Shown: positions 24,452 through 33,134 of the stretch, one piece after another | Layout: each line of letters opens with the position of its first letter | How positions within the stretch are numbered: the stretch's first letter is position 1 | From: JBEIFW01 sp046081125 | Lineage (GTDB): Bacteria; Actinomycetota; Acidimicrobiia; Acidimicrobiales; Ilumatobacteraceae | DNA length: 64,000 nucleotides | Direction: 5' to 3' | NCBI GenBank assembly: GCA_046081125.1 | Contig: JBJTVH010000007.1 | Location: 1-64,000 of the forward strand | Made by a program: the position numbers and the translations under genes | The notes under the pieces: model-generated | The model's input: the letters and a program-made list of their open reading frames with translations, nothing else | Told to the model about the DNA's origin: nothing | Databases searched by the model: none

Positions 24452-24988
24452 GTGCGCATCTTCACCGGCCTCGACGAGCTGATCGACCACCTTCGCCATC
24501 TCGGTGGCCTCGGATCCGACGAGGCGCTCGCCTTCAGCGAACTCGACCACGGGCTGCAGTGCGCCGCGCTGCTCGCCGAGGCTGCACCCGACGACGTCGA
24601 ACTGCAGGTCGCCGGCCTCGTCCACGATGTCGCCCACCCCTGGGACGGACCGGGTCAACCCGACCACCACCGCCTCGGGGCGGCGGCCGTGCGGGGCCTG
24701 CTCGGCGATCGGGTGGCCGACCTCGTCGAGGCCCACGTCGAGGCCAAGCGATACCTCGTGACGGTCGATCCCGCCTACCGGGCCACGCTGTCGCCCGGCA
24801 GCATCGCGACGCTGGCGGCGCAGGGCGGCGACCTCAGCCCCGCCGAGGTCGCCGCCGCCGAGGCCCGAGCCGACTGGGCGGCTGCCGTGGCACTGCGACG
24901 GGCCGACGACGGCGCCAAGATCCCCGGCGCGGCGGTCCCACAACTCGAGCACTGGCTCCCGGCGCTGCGCAGCGTCGCAGTGCGCTGA
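24452..24988 (+). CDS. HD-domain oxygenase, PhnZ/Phn-HD-like
   Basis: A 178-aa HD-fold protein. The motifs are a metal His in ELDHGLQCAALL, the HD pair in LVHDVAHPWD, and HVEAKRYLVTVDPAYRATLS plus GDLSPAEVAA, an order that matches the diiron oxygenase PhnZ and the phosphonate-operon HD proteins. Those cleave 2-amino-1-hydroxyethylphosphonate or similar. Here no phosphonate transporter or PhnY-like hydroxylase is adjacent, so the substrate is uncertain. GTG 24452 set by promoter spacing. Confidence 0.8.
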   Translation: MRIFTGLDELIDHLRHLGGLGSDEALAFSELDHGLQCAALLAEAAPDDVELQVAGLVHDVAHPWDGPGQPDHHRLGAAAVRGLLGDRVADLVEAHVEAKRYLVTVDPAYRATLSPGSIATLAAQGGDLSPAEVAAAEARADWAAAVALRRADDGAKIPGAAVPQLEHWLPALRSVAVR

Positions 24989-25013
24989 CCGGTCCCGTCC
25001 GCCCGGCGCCCCG

Positions 25014-25019
25014 TAGGGT
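25014..25019 (+). promoter_or_regulatory. -10 hexamer TAGGGT
   Basis: Lies 8 nt before the ATG at 25028. Confidence 0.55.
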
Positions 25020-25027
25020 TCCGGGCC

Positions 25028-26281
25028 ATGACCAGCAACGCCGTGGTGCGCCGCCGCGACCGCGTGGCGGCACGTTGGCGCCTCGCCGATGACATCGTGC
25101 TCGTACGGGCCGGGACCCCGGTCCCCATCGAGGGCAGCGATCAATACCACCCCTTCCGCGCCCACCCCGAGCACCAGTACCTGGCCGGCACCGACGTGCC
25201 CGGCGCCGTGCTCGCCTTCGACGCCGCCGAGCGTTCGTGGGCGTTGTTCGCCCCGCGCCTCACGGCCGATCAGCTCGTCTGGGAAGCCGAACCCGATCCG
25301 GTCGGGCGACCGCTCGCCGAGCTCGATGACTGGCTCGGCCACCGCCGTGGACGCCGGGTGCGCAACGCCGGCGCTGGCGGTGAGGCCGAGCTGTCGGTCG
25401 GCATCGCGGAGACCCGGCTCCACAAAGACGACGCCGAGCTCGACGCCCTGCGCCGGGCGGCTCGGATGAGCGCCGTGGGATACGCCTGGCTGTTCGCCGA
25501 GACCCGGGCCGGGATGACCGAACGCGACATCCAGATCGGCCTCGAAGCCGGCTTCTTCCGGGCGGGCGCGCCCCGCACCGCGTACGACTCGATCGTGGCG
25601 AGCGGCCCCAACGGTGCCGTCCTCCACTTCCTCCCGACGGCTCGCCGCATCGAGCCCGGCGATCTGCTGCTCGTGGACGCCGGCGCGTCGTGCGAGGGCT
25701 ACGCGAGCGACGTCACCCGCACGATGGTGGTGGGCGCCGAGCCGACCGACGTGCAGAGCTTCCTGTGGCAGTTGGTCCTGCGCACCCACGAGCTGTCGAT
25801 CGACCGGTGCCGGCCCGGCACCGAATGGCGCGAGGTGCACCTCGCCGCCGCCCGCACGATCGGCACCGGTCTCGTCGAGCTCGGCGTCCTGCGCGGGGAA
25901 CCCGACGAGCTCGTGTCGTCCGGGGCCGTCGCGCTGTTCTTCCCGCACGGCCTCGGCCACCTGATCGGGCTGACCGTCCACGACGCCGGCGGCTACCCGC
26001 CCGGCCGGGAGCGCTCGACGCACCCACAGTTGCGCTACCTGCGCACGGACCGTCCGCTCGAGGCCGGGATGATCACCAGCGTCGAGCCCGGCGTGTACTT
26101 CATAGAGGCGCTGCTCGGCGACCCGGCCATACGGGCCCGTCACGCCGACACCGTCGTGTGGGAGACCGTCGACCGGTTGCGGGGGTTCGGAGGCATCCGC
26201 ATCGAGGACGACGTCCACGTCACCGAGGGTGAACCGGAGGTCCTCAGCGCCGCCATCCCCAAGCCGCTGCGCATCGGCTGA
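25028..26281 (+). CDS. pepP: Xaa-Pro aminopeptidase, M24B family
   Basis: A 417-aa metallopeptidase removing N-terminal residues next to proline. Residues 1-170 form the creatinase-like N-domain; the C-domain carries the dimetal site: Asp in LLVDAGASCEGYASDVTRT, His in FPHGLGHLIGLTVHD, Glu in SVEPGVYFIE and Glu in GGIRIEDDVHVTE. All five ligands are in place. Cytoplasmic; monocistronic with its own promoter. The next gene starts 45 bp on with a separate promoter. Confidence 0.92.
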   Translation: MTSNAVVRRRDRVAARWRLADDIVLVRAGTPVPIEGSDQYHPFRAHPEHQYLAGTDVPGAVLAFDAAERSWALFAPRLTADQLVWEAEPDPVGRPLAELDDWLGHRRGRRVRNAGAGGEAELSVGIAETRLHKDDAELDALRRAARMSAVGYAWLFAETRAGMTERDIQIGLEAGFFRAGAPRTAYDSIVASGPNGAVLHFLPTARRIEPGDLLLVDAGASCEGYASDVTRTMVVGAEPTDVQSFLWQLVLRTHELSIDRCRPGTEWREVHLAAARTIGTGLVELGVLRGEPDELVSSGAVALFFPHGLGHLIGLTVHDAGGYPPGRERSTHPQLRYLRTDRPLEAGMITSVEPGVYFIEALLGDPAIRARHADTVVWETVDRLRGFGGIRIEDDVHVTEGEPEVLSAAIPKPLRIG

Positions 26282-26312
26282 GGCGGCGCCCCGGGCCCGA
26301 CCGGCGCTCGCG

Positions 26313-26318
26313 TACGCT
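26313..26318 (+). promoter_or_regulatory. -10 hexamer TACGCT
   Basis: Lies 7 nt before the ATG at 26326. Confidence 0.5.
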
Positions 26319-26325
26319 CGCCGCC

Positions 26326-27069
26326 ATGCCCGTCGTCTTCGTGCATGGCAATCCCGAGACCGCCGAACTGTGGGGCCCGCTGCGCACGGCGCTCGGACGC
26401 ACCGACATCGTCACCCCCCGTTTGCCCGGCTTCGGTGCGCCCACCCCGGCCGGGTGGGGCGCCACCCGTGCCGAGTACACCCGCTGGCTGATCGGGGAGA
26501 TCGCCGCCCTCGGCGAACCCGTGGACCTCGTCGGCCACGACTGGGGTGGCGGGCTGGTGATGGGTGTGGCGATCGAACGGCCCGACCTGCTGCGCAGCTG
26601 GACCTGCGACCTGCTCGGCTGCTTCCACCCCACCTACGTATGGCACGACGCCGCGCAGGTCTGGCAGACGGCCGGGGCCGGCGAGGACGCCGTCGCCGGC
26701 ATGGTCGAGCTTCCCACCGCCGACAAAGAGGCGTTGTTCGTCGGCCTCGGCGTGCCCGCCGACATCGCCCGGACCTTTGCCGGTGCGCTCGACGCCGAGA
26801 TGGGCCGCTGCATCCTCGCCCTGTACCGGTCCGCTGCGCAGCCCGCGCTCGCCAACCTCGGCACCCGGCTGGCGGCCGCTCGGCAACGGCCGGGCCTGGC
26901 GCTGATCCCGACGGCCGACGCCTACACCGGCGGCCCCGAGCGCGCCGCGGCGATGGCCGCCGTGGCCGGCGCCCGAGCGGTGCACCTCGACGGCGTCGGG
27001 CACTGGTGGATGTTCGACGACCTCGACGCACGGGCGAGCCTGCTCTCCGAATTCTGGGCGCAGGCATGA
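26326..27069 (+). CDS. Alpha/beta hydrolase, epoxide hydrolase/dehalogenase-like
   Basis: A 247-aa alpha/beta hydrolase. HGNPETAELWGPL holds the oxyanion region; the nucleophile elbow reads GHDWGGGL, so the nucleophile is Asp, as in epoxide hydrolases and haloalkane dehalogenases; the catalytic His is in LDGVGHWWMF. The ATGA overlap with the following luciferase-like gene indicates one transcript and possibly one pathway. Confidence 0.88.
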   Translation: MPVVFVHGNPETAELWGPLRTALGRTDIVTPRLPGFGAPTPAGWGATRAEYTRWLIGEIAALGEPVDLVGHDWGGGLVMGVAIERPDLLRSWTCDLLGCFHPTYVWHDAAQVWQTAGAGEDAVAGMVELPTADKEALFVGLGVPADIARTFAGALDAEMGRCILALYRSAAQPALANLGTRLAAARQRPGLALIPTADAYTGGPERAAAMAAVAGARAVHLDGVGHWWMFDDLDARASLLSEFWAQA

Positions 27070-27935
27070 TCCGGGTAGGCGTCGTCTACCCCCAGACCGA
27101 GCTCGGTGGCGATCCCGACGCGGTCCGCCGCCTCGGCACGGCCACCGAAGCGCTCGGCTACGACCATCTGCTCGCGTACGACCACGTCGTGGGCGCCACC
27201 CACGACCGCGAACCCAAGCTGTGGGGCCCCTACACCGAACGGCACCCCTTCCACGATCCGTTCGTGCTGTTCGCCTATCTGGCCGGCCGCACCGAACGGA
27301 TCGAGCTGGTGACCGGGGTGTTGATCCTCCCGCAGCGCCAGACCGTGCTGGTCGCCAAGCAGAGCGCGGACCTCGACCTGCTGTCGGGCGAGCGGTTCCG
27401 CCTCGGTGTCGGCGTCGGCTGGAACTACGTCGAGTACGACGCCCTCGGCGAAGACTTCGCCACGCGGGGCCCGCGCGCCGACGAGCAGATCCCCTACCTG
27501 CGCCGGTTGTGGAGCGAGCCGCTCGTGAGCTTCGAGGGTCGGTTCGATCGCATCGATCGCGGCAATGTGCTCCCGCGACCCACGCGGTCGATCCCGATCT
27601 GGGTCGGCGGGTTCGGCGAGGCCGCGTTCCGGCGCGGTGGCCACCTCGGCGACGGCTTCATCTTCGCCGGATCGGTCGAGCACGCCGTCGAAGGACGGGA
27701 TCGGGTGCGTGCGCATCTCGACGCCGCCGGCCGCAGCGCCGAAGGGTACGGCCTCGAGCTGATCGCGTTGCGGGCCAAGACGGTCGCGGCGACGGTCGAG
27801 GCCATCGAGCAGTGGGAATCGGCCGGCGGCACCCACGCCACCGTCTGCTCGATGAACCTCGGCCTCGACTCGACCGAGGCCCACCTCGACCACATCGCGG
27901 CGGTGGCCGAGCGGCTCGGGCTGCCTAGATCTTGA
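27066..27935 (+). CDS. LLM-class F420-dependent oxidoreductase
   Basis: A 289-aa luciferase-like enzyme starting MIRVGVVYPQTELGGDPDAV. It has LLAYDHVVGATHDREPKLWG, ELVTGVLILPQRQTVLVAKQ, LGVGVGWNYVEYDALGEDF and WVGGFGEAAFRRGGHLGDGF, as in TIGR03619-type F420 enzymes. Starts inside the stop of the hydrolase gene. The last 11 bp overlap the convergent amidohydrolase. Confidence 0.9.
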   Translation: MIRVGVVYPQTELGGDPDAVRRLGTATEALGYDHLLAYDHVVGATHDREPKLWGPYTERHPFHDPFVLFAYLAGRTERIELVTGVLILPQRQTVLVAKQSADLDLLSGERFRLGVGVGWNYVEYDALGEDFATRGPRADEQIPYLRRLWSEPLVSFEGRFDRIDRGNVLPRPTRSIPIWVGGFGEAAFRRGGHLGDGFIFAGSVEHAVEGRDRVRAHLDAAGRSAEGYGLELIALRAKTVAATVEAIEQWESAGGTHATVCSMNLGLDSTEAHLDHIAAVAERLGLPRS

Positions 27936-29112
27936 ACAGCGCGCGGGCGTTGCCGCCTGCGAACTTCGCCTGGTCGGCCGCCGGGAACATCCCGATGAGC
28001 TCGTTGAGGTCCTCGACGTACTCGGGCGTGTGGTCGGCGTGCGGGAAGTCCGATGCCCACAAGAACCGCTCGACGCCGAACCGCTCGGCCAGCGCCGGGA
28101 TCGTCCGCTCGTCCGGGTCGCAGCTGATCCAGATCTGGTTGCGGAAGTAGTCCGACGGCTTGTGCTTGAGCGGGTGACGCTGGCCGACGAACGTGTGGCC
28201 GTACACCGCGTCGATCCGGTCGAGCCAGTAGCCGATCCAGCCGCCACCCGATTCGAGCACGAGCACCCGCAGGTTCGGGAACTTGTCGAACACGGCGTAG
28301 TCGAACAGCGTCGTGAACTGGTGCCGGATCCCGTCGGAGGCCGACACCGAGGCGAGCAGGCGCAGCTTCTTCACGTTCTCCCACGAGCCCATCCGGTTCC
28401 CCTTGGTCCACTGCGGCTCGAAGGTGGGATGCAGCGCGAACGGGACGTCGAGGTCCTGGGCGGCGGCGAACACGACGTCGTGGTCCGGATGCCCGACCGG
28501 CTTGCCGTCATGGGTGAACGGGCACACGTAGCAGCCCTTGGCCCCCTCGCCGACGGCCCGCTCGAGCTCCTTGGCGGCCGCGATCGGATCCGACAGCGAC
28601 AGGTGCGCCGTCGGCACGAGACGCGGCTCGTCCGCGCAGAACTCACAGATCCAACGGTTGTACGCCTTGGTGTAGGCCTGCGCGAGCGCCGGGTCGGTGA
28701 CCTCGGCCTCCCACAGCAGGCCCACCGTCGTGTAAAGGATCGCGAGGTCGATGTGCTCGGCGTCGAGCAGCTCGATGCGCTCGCGCGGGTCCATCGCGCC
28801 GTACGGCGATTCCTTCAGGTACGTGCGCTGCGGGTTGAGCTGGATGTCCGCGAGGTCCGGGGCACCCATGGCCCCGAGCGTCGCCGGGAACCCGCCCTTG
28901 CTCATCTGGGACCGCTTGCCGGCGATCTCGAGCTCCTCGAGACCGTGCTCGTCGATCCGGAACCGCAGCGCCCGGTCGCGGAACTGCGGGTCGATGTACG
29001 ACTCCCACAGGTCCGGCGGCTCCAGGATGTGGCCGTCGGCGTCGACGGCCCCGTCGATCTCGACGCGATGCGTCTGGTGGATCGGCTTCTGTGCGGCAAC
29101 AGCAACGGTCAT
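27925..29112 (-). CDS. Amidohydrolase 2 family (ACMSD-like) protein
   Basis: A 395-aa TIM-barrel metal-dependent hydrolase/decarboxylase. Metal-ligand segments: DADGHILEPPDLWES near the N-terminus (D-x-H), HPTFEPQW, LESGGGWIGYWLDR and the conserved WASDFPHADHT (Asp). Members hydrolyse or decarboxylate aromatic-derived acids. ATG 29112 has GGAGGGG just before it. It converges with and slightly overlaps the luciferase-like gene and is divergent from the P450. Confidence 0.9.
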   Translation of the reverse strand: MTVAVAAQKPIHQTHRVEIDGAVDADGHILEPPDLWESYIDPQFRDRALRFRIDEHGLEELEIAGKRSQMSKGGFPATLGAMGAPDLADIQLNPQRTYLKESPYGAMDPRERIELLDAEHIDLAILYTTVGLLWEAEVTDPALAQAYTKAYNRWICEFCADEPRLVPTAHLSLSDPIAAAKELERAVGEGAKGCYVCPFTHDGKPVGHPDHDVVFAAAQDLDVPFALHPTFEPQWTKGNRMGSWENVKKLRLLASVSASDGIRHQFTTLFDYAVFDKFPNLRVLVLESGGGWIGYWLDRIDAVYGHTFVGQRHPLKHKPSDYFRNQIWISCDPDERTIPALAERFGVERFLWASDFPHADHTPEYVEDLNELIGMFPAADQAKFAGGNARALFKI

Positions 29113-29203
29113 GGTGCCCCTCCTCGACGTGACAGCACTGCCTCCCCCGCCGGGGACCCTAGCGGCCGCCACCGGAGCCGGGCCCGGGCGACGGCATGCC
29201 GGG

Positions 29204-29209
29204 TAGCGT
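29204..29209 (+). promoter_or_regulatory. -10 hexamer TAGCGT
   Basis: Lies 6 nt before the ATG at 29216. Confidence 0.5.
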
Positions 29210-29215
29210 GCCGCC

Positions 29216-30496
29216 ATGACCGACACCGAGCAGCCGGCCGGGACGGCCGACGGGGTGCCCGACTACCGGGTGGCGCTCGACCGTGGGGGGCGCGGCCCGG
29301 CCGGCCACCCGACCCGGGACGGCATCCGACTTCTCGACCCCGACTTCTACGCCGACTTCGAGGAGCGCACCGCATGGATGCGGGCCAACGCTCCGTTGTA
29401 CTGGGACGACGAGACCGGCCTGTGGGGCGCAGCTTCGCACGGCCTGGTCACCCGCTTCTCCCGTGACTGGCACACGTTCTGCTCGGGCAAGGGCTCCCGG
29501 CCCGAGAGCTCGGTGCCGTCGATGATCAACTTCGATCCGCCCGAGCACACCCGACGGCGGCGGATCATCAGCCACGGCTTCACCTTGCGCCGGGTGCAGG
29601 ACCACGAGCCGTACTTGCGACGAAAGGTCGGCGAGCTGATCGACGGGGTGATCGAACGCGGCGAGTGCGACGTCGTGGCCGACCTCGCCACCCCGCTGCC
29701 GATGTACATGATCGGCGAGCTGATGGGCCTCCCCGAGGCCGACCACCACACGCTGCTGCACTGGTCCGACCTGTTCGCCACCGGCGGCGACGAGATCCGT
29801 CCCCAGGTCGAACAGGCGGTGCGGGAGTGGATCGCCTACATCATGGGCAAGGTGGCCGAACGCCGCGGGGTGCCGGGCGAGGACCTCGTCAGCCTCGTCG
29901 TCAACGCCGATGACGAGTCGGGACCGTTGAGCGACGTGGACCTGATCTTCGAGACGATGCTCGTCCTCGTCGGCGGCGACGAGACCACCCGCCACGTGAT
30001 CTCCGGCGGGTTGGCGGCGTTGCTCGCCCACCCCGAGGAGCTGGCCAAGGTCCGCCGTGACCCGTCGCTCGTGCCGAGCGCGGTCGAGGAGATGCTGCGC
30101 TGGACCACCCCGGTGCGCAACATGAACCGGACGGCGACGGCGGACGTCGAGGTGGAAGGCCTCACGATCCGCGAGGGCGACCGGATCCTGCTGCTGTACC
30201 CGTCGGCCAACCGCGACGAGCGGGTGTTCGCCGACCCGTACCGCTTCGACGTCACCCGCACCCCGAACGACCACGTCGCCTTCGGCGCCTACGGCCGCCA
30301 CCATTGCCTCGGTGCCCCCCTCGCCCGGCTCGAGCTGCGGATCCTGTTCGAGGAACTGTTGCGGCGCTTGCCCGACGTCGAGCTGGCGACCGACGACACG
30401 CTGCCGATGCGGCGGGGCAACTTCGTGCTCGGCCTCGAGTCGGTCCCGGTCCGCTTCACCCCCGGGCGCCCCGACGGCCCGGGCCGGAGCGCCTGA
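29216..30496 (+). CDS. Cytochrome P450
   Basis: A 426-aa soluble bacterial P450 monooxygenase. The I-helix is LVGGDETTRHVISGG, the ExxR is in AVEEMLRWTTPV, and the haem ligand lies in FGAYGRHHCLGAPLARLEL. The F-to-C spacing is one residue longer than the PROSITE pattern but matches CYP125/CYP142-type enzymes, which hydroxylate steroid or isoprenoid side chains; that substrate class is only a suggestion. The stop overlaps the next SDR start (TGATG). Ferredoxin/reductase partners are not nearby. Confidence 0.92.
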   Translation: MTDTEQPAGTADGVPDYRVALDRGGRGPAGHPTRDGIRLLDPDFYADFEERTAWMRANAPLYWDDETGLWGAASHGLVTRFSRDWHTFCSGKGSRPESSVPSMINFDPPEHTRRRRIISHGFTLRRVQDHEPYLRRKVGELIDGVIERGECDVVADLATPLPMYMIGELMGLPEADHHTLLHWSDLFATGGDEIRPQVEQAVREWIAYIMGKVAERRGVPGEDLVSLVVNADDESGPLSDVDLIFETMLVLVGGDETTRHVISGGLAALLAHPEELAKVRRDPSLVPSAVEEMLRWTTPVRNMNRTATADVEVEGLTIREGDRILLLYPSANRDERVFADPYRFDVTRTPNDHVAFGAYGRHHCLGAPLARLELRILFEELLRRLPDVELATDDTLPMRRGNFVLGLESVPVRFTPGRPDGPGRSA

Positions 30497-31305
30497 TGGA
30501 CCCCCGAGGGCGGGTCTGTGTGGTCACCGGGGCAGCCGGCGGCATCGGCGGCGCGCTGACCGAGGCGCTCCTGGCCGCCGGCGCCCGCGCGGTCGTCGCG
30601 GCCGACCTCGCCGCCCCCGGCGTCGAGGCCCTCGCGTCGCGCTCGGCGGCCGCCGGCACGGTGCTCCCGCGGGTGCTCGACGTGGCCGACGAGGCGGCCA
30701 CCGCGGCGCTGGTCGAGGAGATCGAGGCCGGCGTCGGGCCGATCGCGCTGTGGTTCGCGAACGCCGGCATCTCCGGCGGCGGCGGTCCGGAGGCCCCGAA
30801 CGCCGAGTGGGAACGGCAGTGGCAGGTGAACGTGATGGCCCACGTGTACGCCACGCGCGCGCTGTTGCCCGGCTGGCTCACCCGGGGCGAGGGCCACTTG
30901 ATCACGACGGCGTCGATGGCCGGGATCCTCACGAGCCTCGGCGACGGGGTCTATGCCGCCACCAAGCACGCGGCGGTCGGGTACGCCGAATGGCTGTCGA
31001 TCACCTACGGCGGCCAGGGCATCCGGGTGTCGTGCATATGCCCGGGGGCGGTGGACACCCCGATGCTGCGCGCCGGCACCGGCGGCGACGCCGACAAGGC
31101 CGCCGCCGTGATCGGCGGCGGCGACGTGTTGCCGGCCGCCGAGGCCGCGGCGCGGATCGTCTCGCAGGTGCGCGAGGACCGCTTCCTGGTCCTCACCCAC
31201 CCCGACATGCAGACCCACATGAGCCGCAAGGCCGGCGACACCGACCGATGGGTCGCCGGGATGCAGCGCCTGTGGGCCCGTTCCAAAGCCCTACTGGAGG
31301 GATGA
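30496..31305 (+). CDS. Short-chain dehydrogenase/reductase
   Basis: A 269-aa Rossmann-fold oxidoreductase. The NAD(P) motif is VTGAAGGIGGALTEALLAAG, the structural motif is NAGISGG, and the catalytic triad lies in TTASMAGILTSLGD (Ser) and YAATKHAAV (Tyr-Lys). Starts inside the P450 stop codon, so it probably oxidises or reduces the P450 product. Confidence 0.9.
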   Translation: MDPRGRVCVVTGAAGGIGGALTEALLAAGARAVVAADLAAPGVEALASRSAAAGTVLPRVLDVADEAATAALVEEIEAGVGPIALWFANAGISGGGGPEAPNAEWERQWQVNVMAHVYATRALLPGWLTRGEGHLITTASMAGILTSLGDGVYAATKHAAVGYAEWLSITYGGQGIRVSCICPGAVDTPMLRAGTGGDADKAAAVIGGGDVLPAAEAAARIVSQVREDRFLVLTHPDMQTHMSRKAGDTDRWVAGMQRLWARSKALLEG

Positions 31306-32090
31306 TGGCCATCTCGGAATCGTTCGACGTGCTGACACTGTTCCGCATGCAGGGCGGTGTCGCCGTCGTGACCGGGGGCGGCACCGGCATCGGGCGCGCC
31401 ATCGCGCTCGGGCTGGCCTCCGCCGGCTGCGACGTGGCGGTCGCCGGACGGCGCCCCGATCCGCTCCAGCGGGTGGCTGCCGAGATCGAGGCGCTCGGGC
31501 GGCGGGCGATCGCCGTGCCCACCGACGTCACGGTCCGGACCGATCTCGAGCGCCTGGCCGCACGGGCCGGAGCCGAACTCGGCCCGGTGACCACCTGGGT
31601 GAACAACGCCGGGGGCCTGCAAGGCGAGCCGATGGCCGTGCTGCCCAAGGTCACCGAGGAGTCCTGGCACGTGATCGTCGACCGCAACCTCACTGCGGTC
31701 TGGCTCGCCAGCGTGGTCGCACAGACCGCGCTCACCGACGGTGGCACGATCATCAACCTGTCCTCGACGGGTGGGCTCACCAAGGGCTCCCCCGGCCACG
31801 GCGTGTACTGCGCGGCGAAGGCGGCAGTGAACCACCTGACCCAGACGCTGGCGCTCGAGTGCGCGCCGCGCCGGATCCGGGTGAACGCCATCGCCCCCGG
31901 CCACACCCGCACCGAGGACTACGACGAGTCGTCCGGGTTCGACGACGCGAAGTACGCCAAGCTCGCCGCCCGCCAGCCGCTCGGCCGCATCGGTCGGGAC
32001 GAGGACTTCGCCGCCGCCGCAGTGTTCCTGGCCTCGGAGGCCTCGTCCTGGGTGACCGGCCAGGTCCTCGTGGTGTCCGGCACGCCGTGA
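31305..32090 (+). CDS. Short-chain dehydrogenase/reductase
   Basis: A 261-aa SDR with VTGGGTGIGRAIALGLASAG, NNAGGLQGEPM, SSTGGLTKGSPG and YCAAKAAVNHL, all canonical residues present, and a C-terminal VTGQVLVVSGTP. GGAGGG ahead of two nested ATGs at 31302 and 31305; 31305 has better spacing and is used. It is the third gene of the P450 operon. The two SDRs are distinct, so two dehydrogenation steps are plausible. Confidence 0.9.
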   Translation: MAISESFDVLTLFRMQGGVAVVTGGGTGIGRAIALGLASAGCDVAVAGRRPDPLQRVAAEIEALGRRAIAVPTDVTVRTDLERLAARAGAELGPVTTWVNNAGGLQGEPMAVLPKVTEESWHVIVDRNLTAVWLASVVAQTALTDGGTIINLSSTGGLTKGSPGHGVYCAAKAAVNHLTQTLALECAPRRIRVNAIAPGHTRTEDYDESSGFDDAKYAKLAARQPLGRIGRDEDFAAAAVFLASEASSWVTGQVLVVSGTP

Positions 32091-32107
32091 TCGACGAGCG
32101 GCGTCCG

Positions 32108-32113
32108 TAGCCT
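32108..32113 (+). promoter_or_regulatory. -10 hexamer TAGCCT
   Basis: Lies 6 nt before the GTG at 32120. Confidence 0.45.
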
Positions 32114-32119
32114 TCCGCC

Positions 32120-33124
32120 GTGGCAACCGTCCTGCAGACCGTCCCGCTGGGTGCCGGCCCCTGGCCGACGGTCGATCCGTTCCTGTTCTGCGTCCATCAC
32201 CTCGACACCTACCCCGCCGGCGACGGGTGCTTCCGGCCGTCGGCGTCGTTGGCCGGCCGCGATCTGGGCAGCGACTTCAGCGGACGCGACGGCTGGAGCA
32301 TGTACCACGGGCGCACCGTTCCCGGGTTCCCCCAGCACCCGCACCGGGGGTTCGAGACGATCACGGTGACGCGACGCGGGCTGATCGATCACGCCGATTC
32401 CCTCGGTGCCGCGGCCCGCTACGGCAACGGCGACGTGCAGTGGATGACCGCCGGCTCGGGCATCGTCCACGCCGAGATGTTCCCGTTGCTGGACACCGAT
32501 GCCACCAACACCGGCGACTTCTTCCAGCTCTGGATGAACCTGCCGGCCGCCGACAAGATGGCCGAGCCGCACTTCTCGATGTTCTGGGACGGCGAGATGC
32601 CGGTGATCACCGATGCCGAGGCGTCGATCACCGTCGTCGCCGGCGAGTTGGCCGGGGCGTCAGCACCACCGCCGCCACCGGCGTCGTGGGCCGCGCGGCC
32701 CGACAGCGACGTGGCCATCTGGCACGTCACGTTGGCCCCGGGTGCCGAGTGCGACCTGCCTGCGGCCCGGAGCGAGCAGACCACGCGCGTGCTCTACCTC
32801 GTGGCCGGCTCCGCCCGCCTCGACCGGGCGCCCCTCGACGGGCCGACCGCAGCGGTGCTCGAGCCTCGCCGTGCGGTCACCGTCACCGCCGGTCCGGCCG
32901 GGGCCGAGGTGCTGGTCCTGCAGGGCCGCCCGATCGGCGAGCCCGTCGCCCAGTACGGACCGTTCGTGATGAACGACCGTGCCGGGATCGAGCAGGCGTT
33001 CCGCGACTACCAGCGCACCGGGTTCGGGGGGTGGCCCTGGCCGGCCGACGACCCGGTCCACGGGTCAGCCCCCGCCCGGTTCGCCCGCCGGGCCGACGGG
33101 CGGATCGAGACCCCGGCGAGTTGA
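32120..33124 (+). CDS. Pirin family bicupin protein
   Basis: A 334-aa pirin: iron-binding motifs are PQHPHRGFETITV and MTAGSGIVHAEMFP, with QLWMNLPAADK typical of the N-cupin end. Bacterial pirins act as quercetin dioxygenases or redox-sensing regulators; the exact role is unknown here. It has its own promoter hexamer but is only 29 bp behind the second SDR. A stretch of Ala/Pro near residue 185 is a flexible loop. Confidence 0.9.
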   Translation: MATVLQTVPLGAGPWPTVDPFLFCVHHLDTYPAGDGCFRPSASLAGRDLGSDFSGRDGWSMYHGRTVPGFPQHPHRGFETITVTRRGLIDHADSLGAAARYGNGDVQWMTAGSGIVHAEMFPLLDTDATNTGDFFQLWMNLPAADKMAEPHFSMFWDGEMPVITDAEASITVVAGELAGASAPPPPPASWAARPDSDVAIWHVTLAPGAECDLPAARSEQTTRVLYLVAGSARLDRAPLDGPTAAVLEPRRAVTVTAGPAGAEVLVLQGRPIGEPVAQYGPFVMNDRAGIEQAFRDYQRTGFGGWPWPADDPVHGSAPARFARRADGRIETPAS

Positions 33125-33134
33125 GCGGGAGCCC

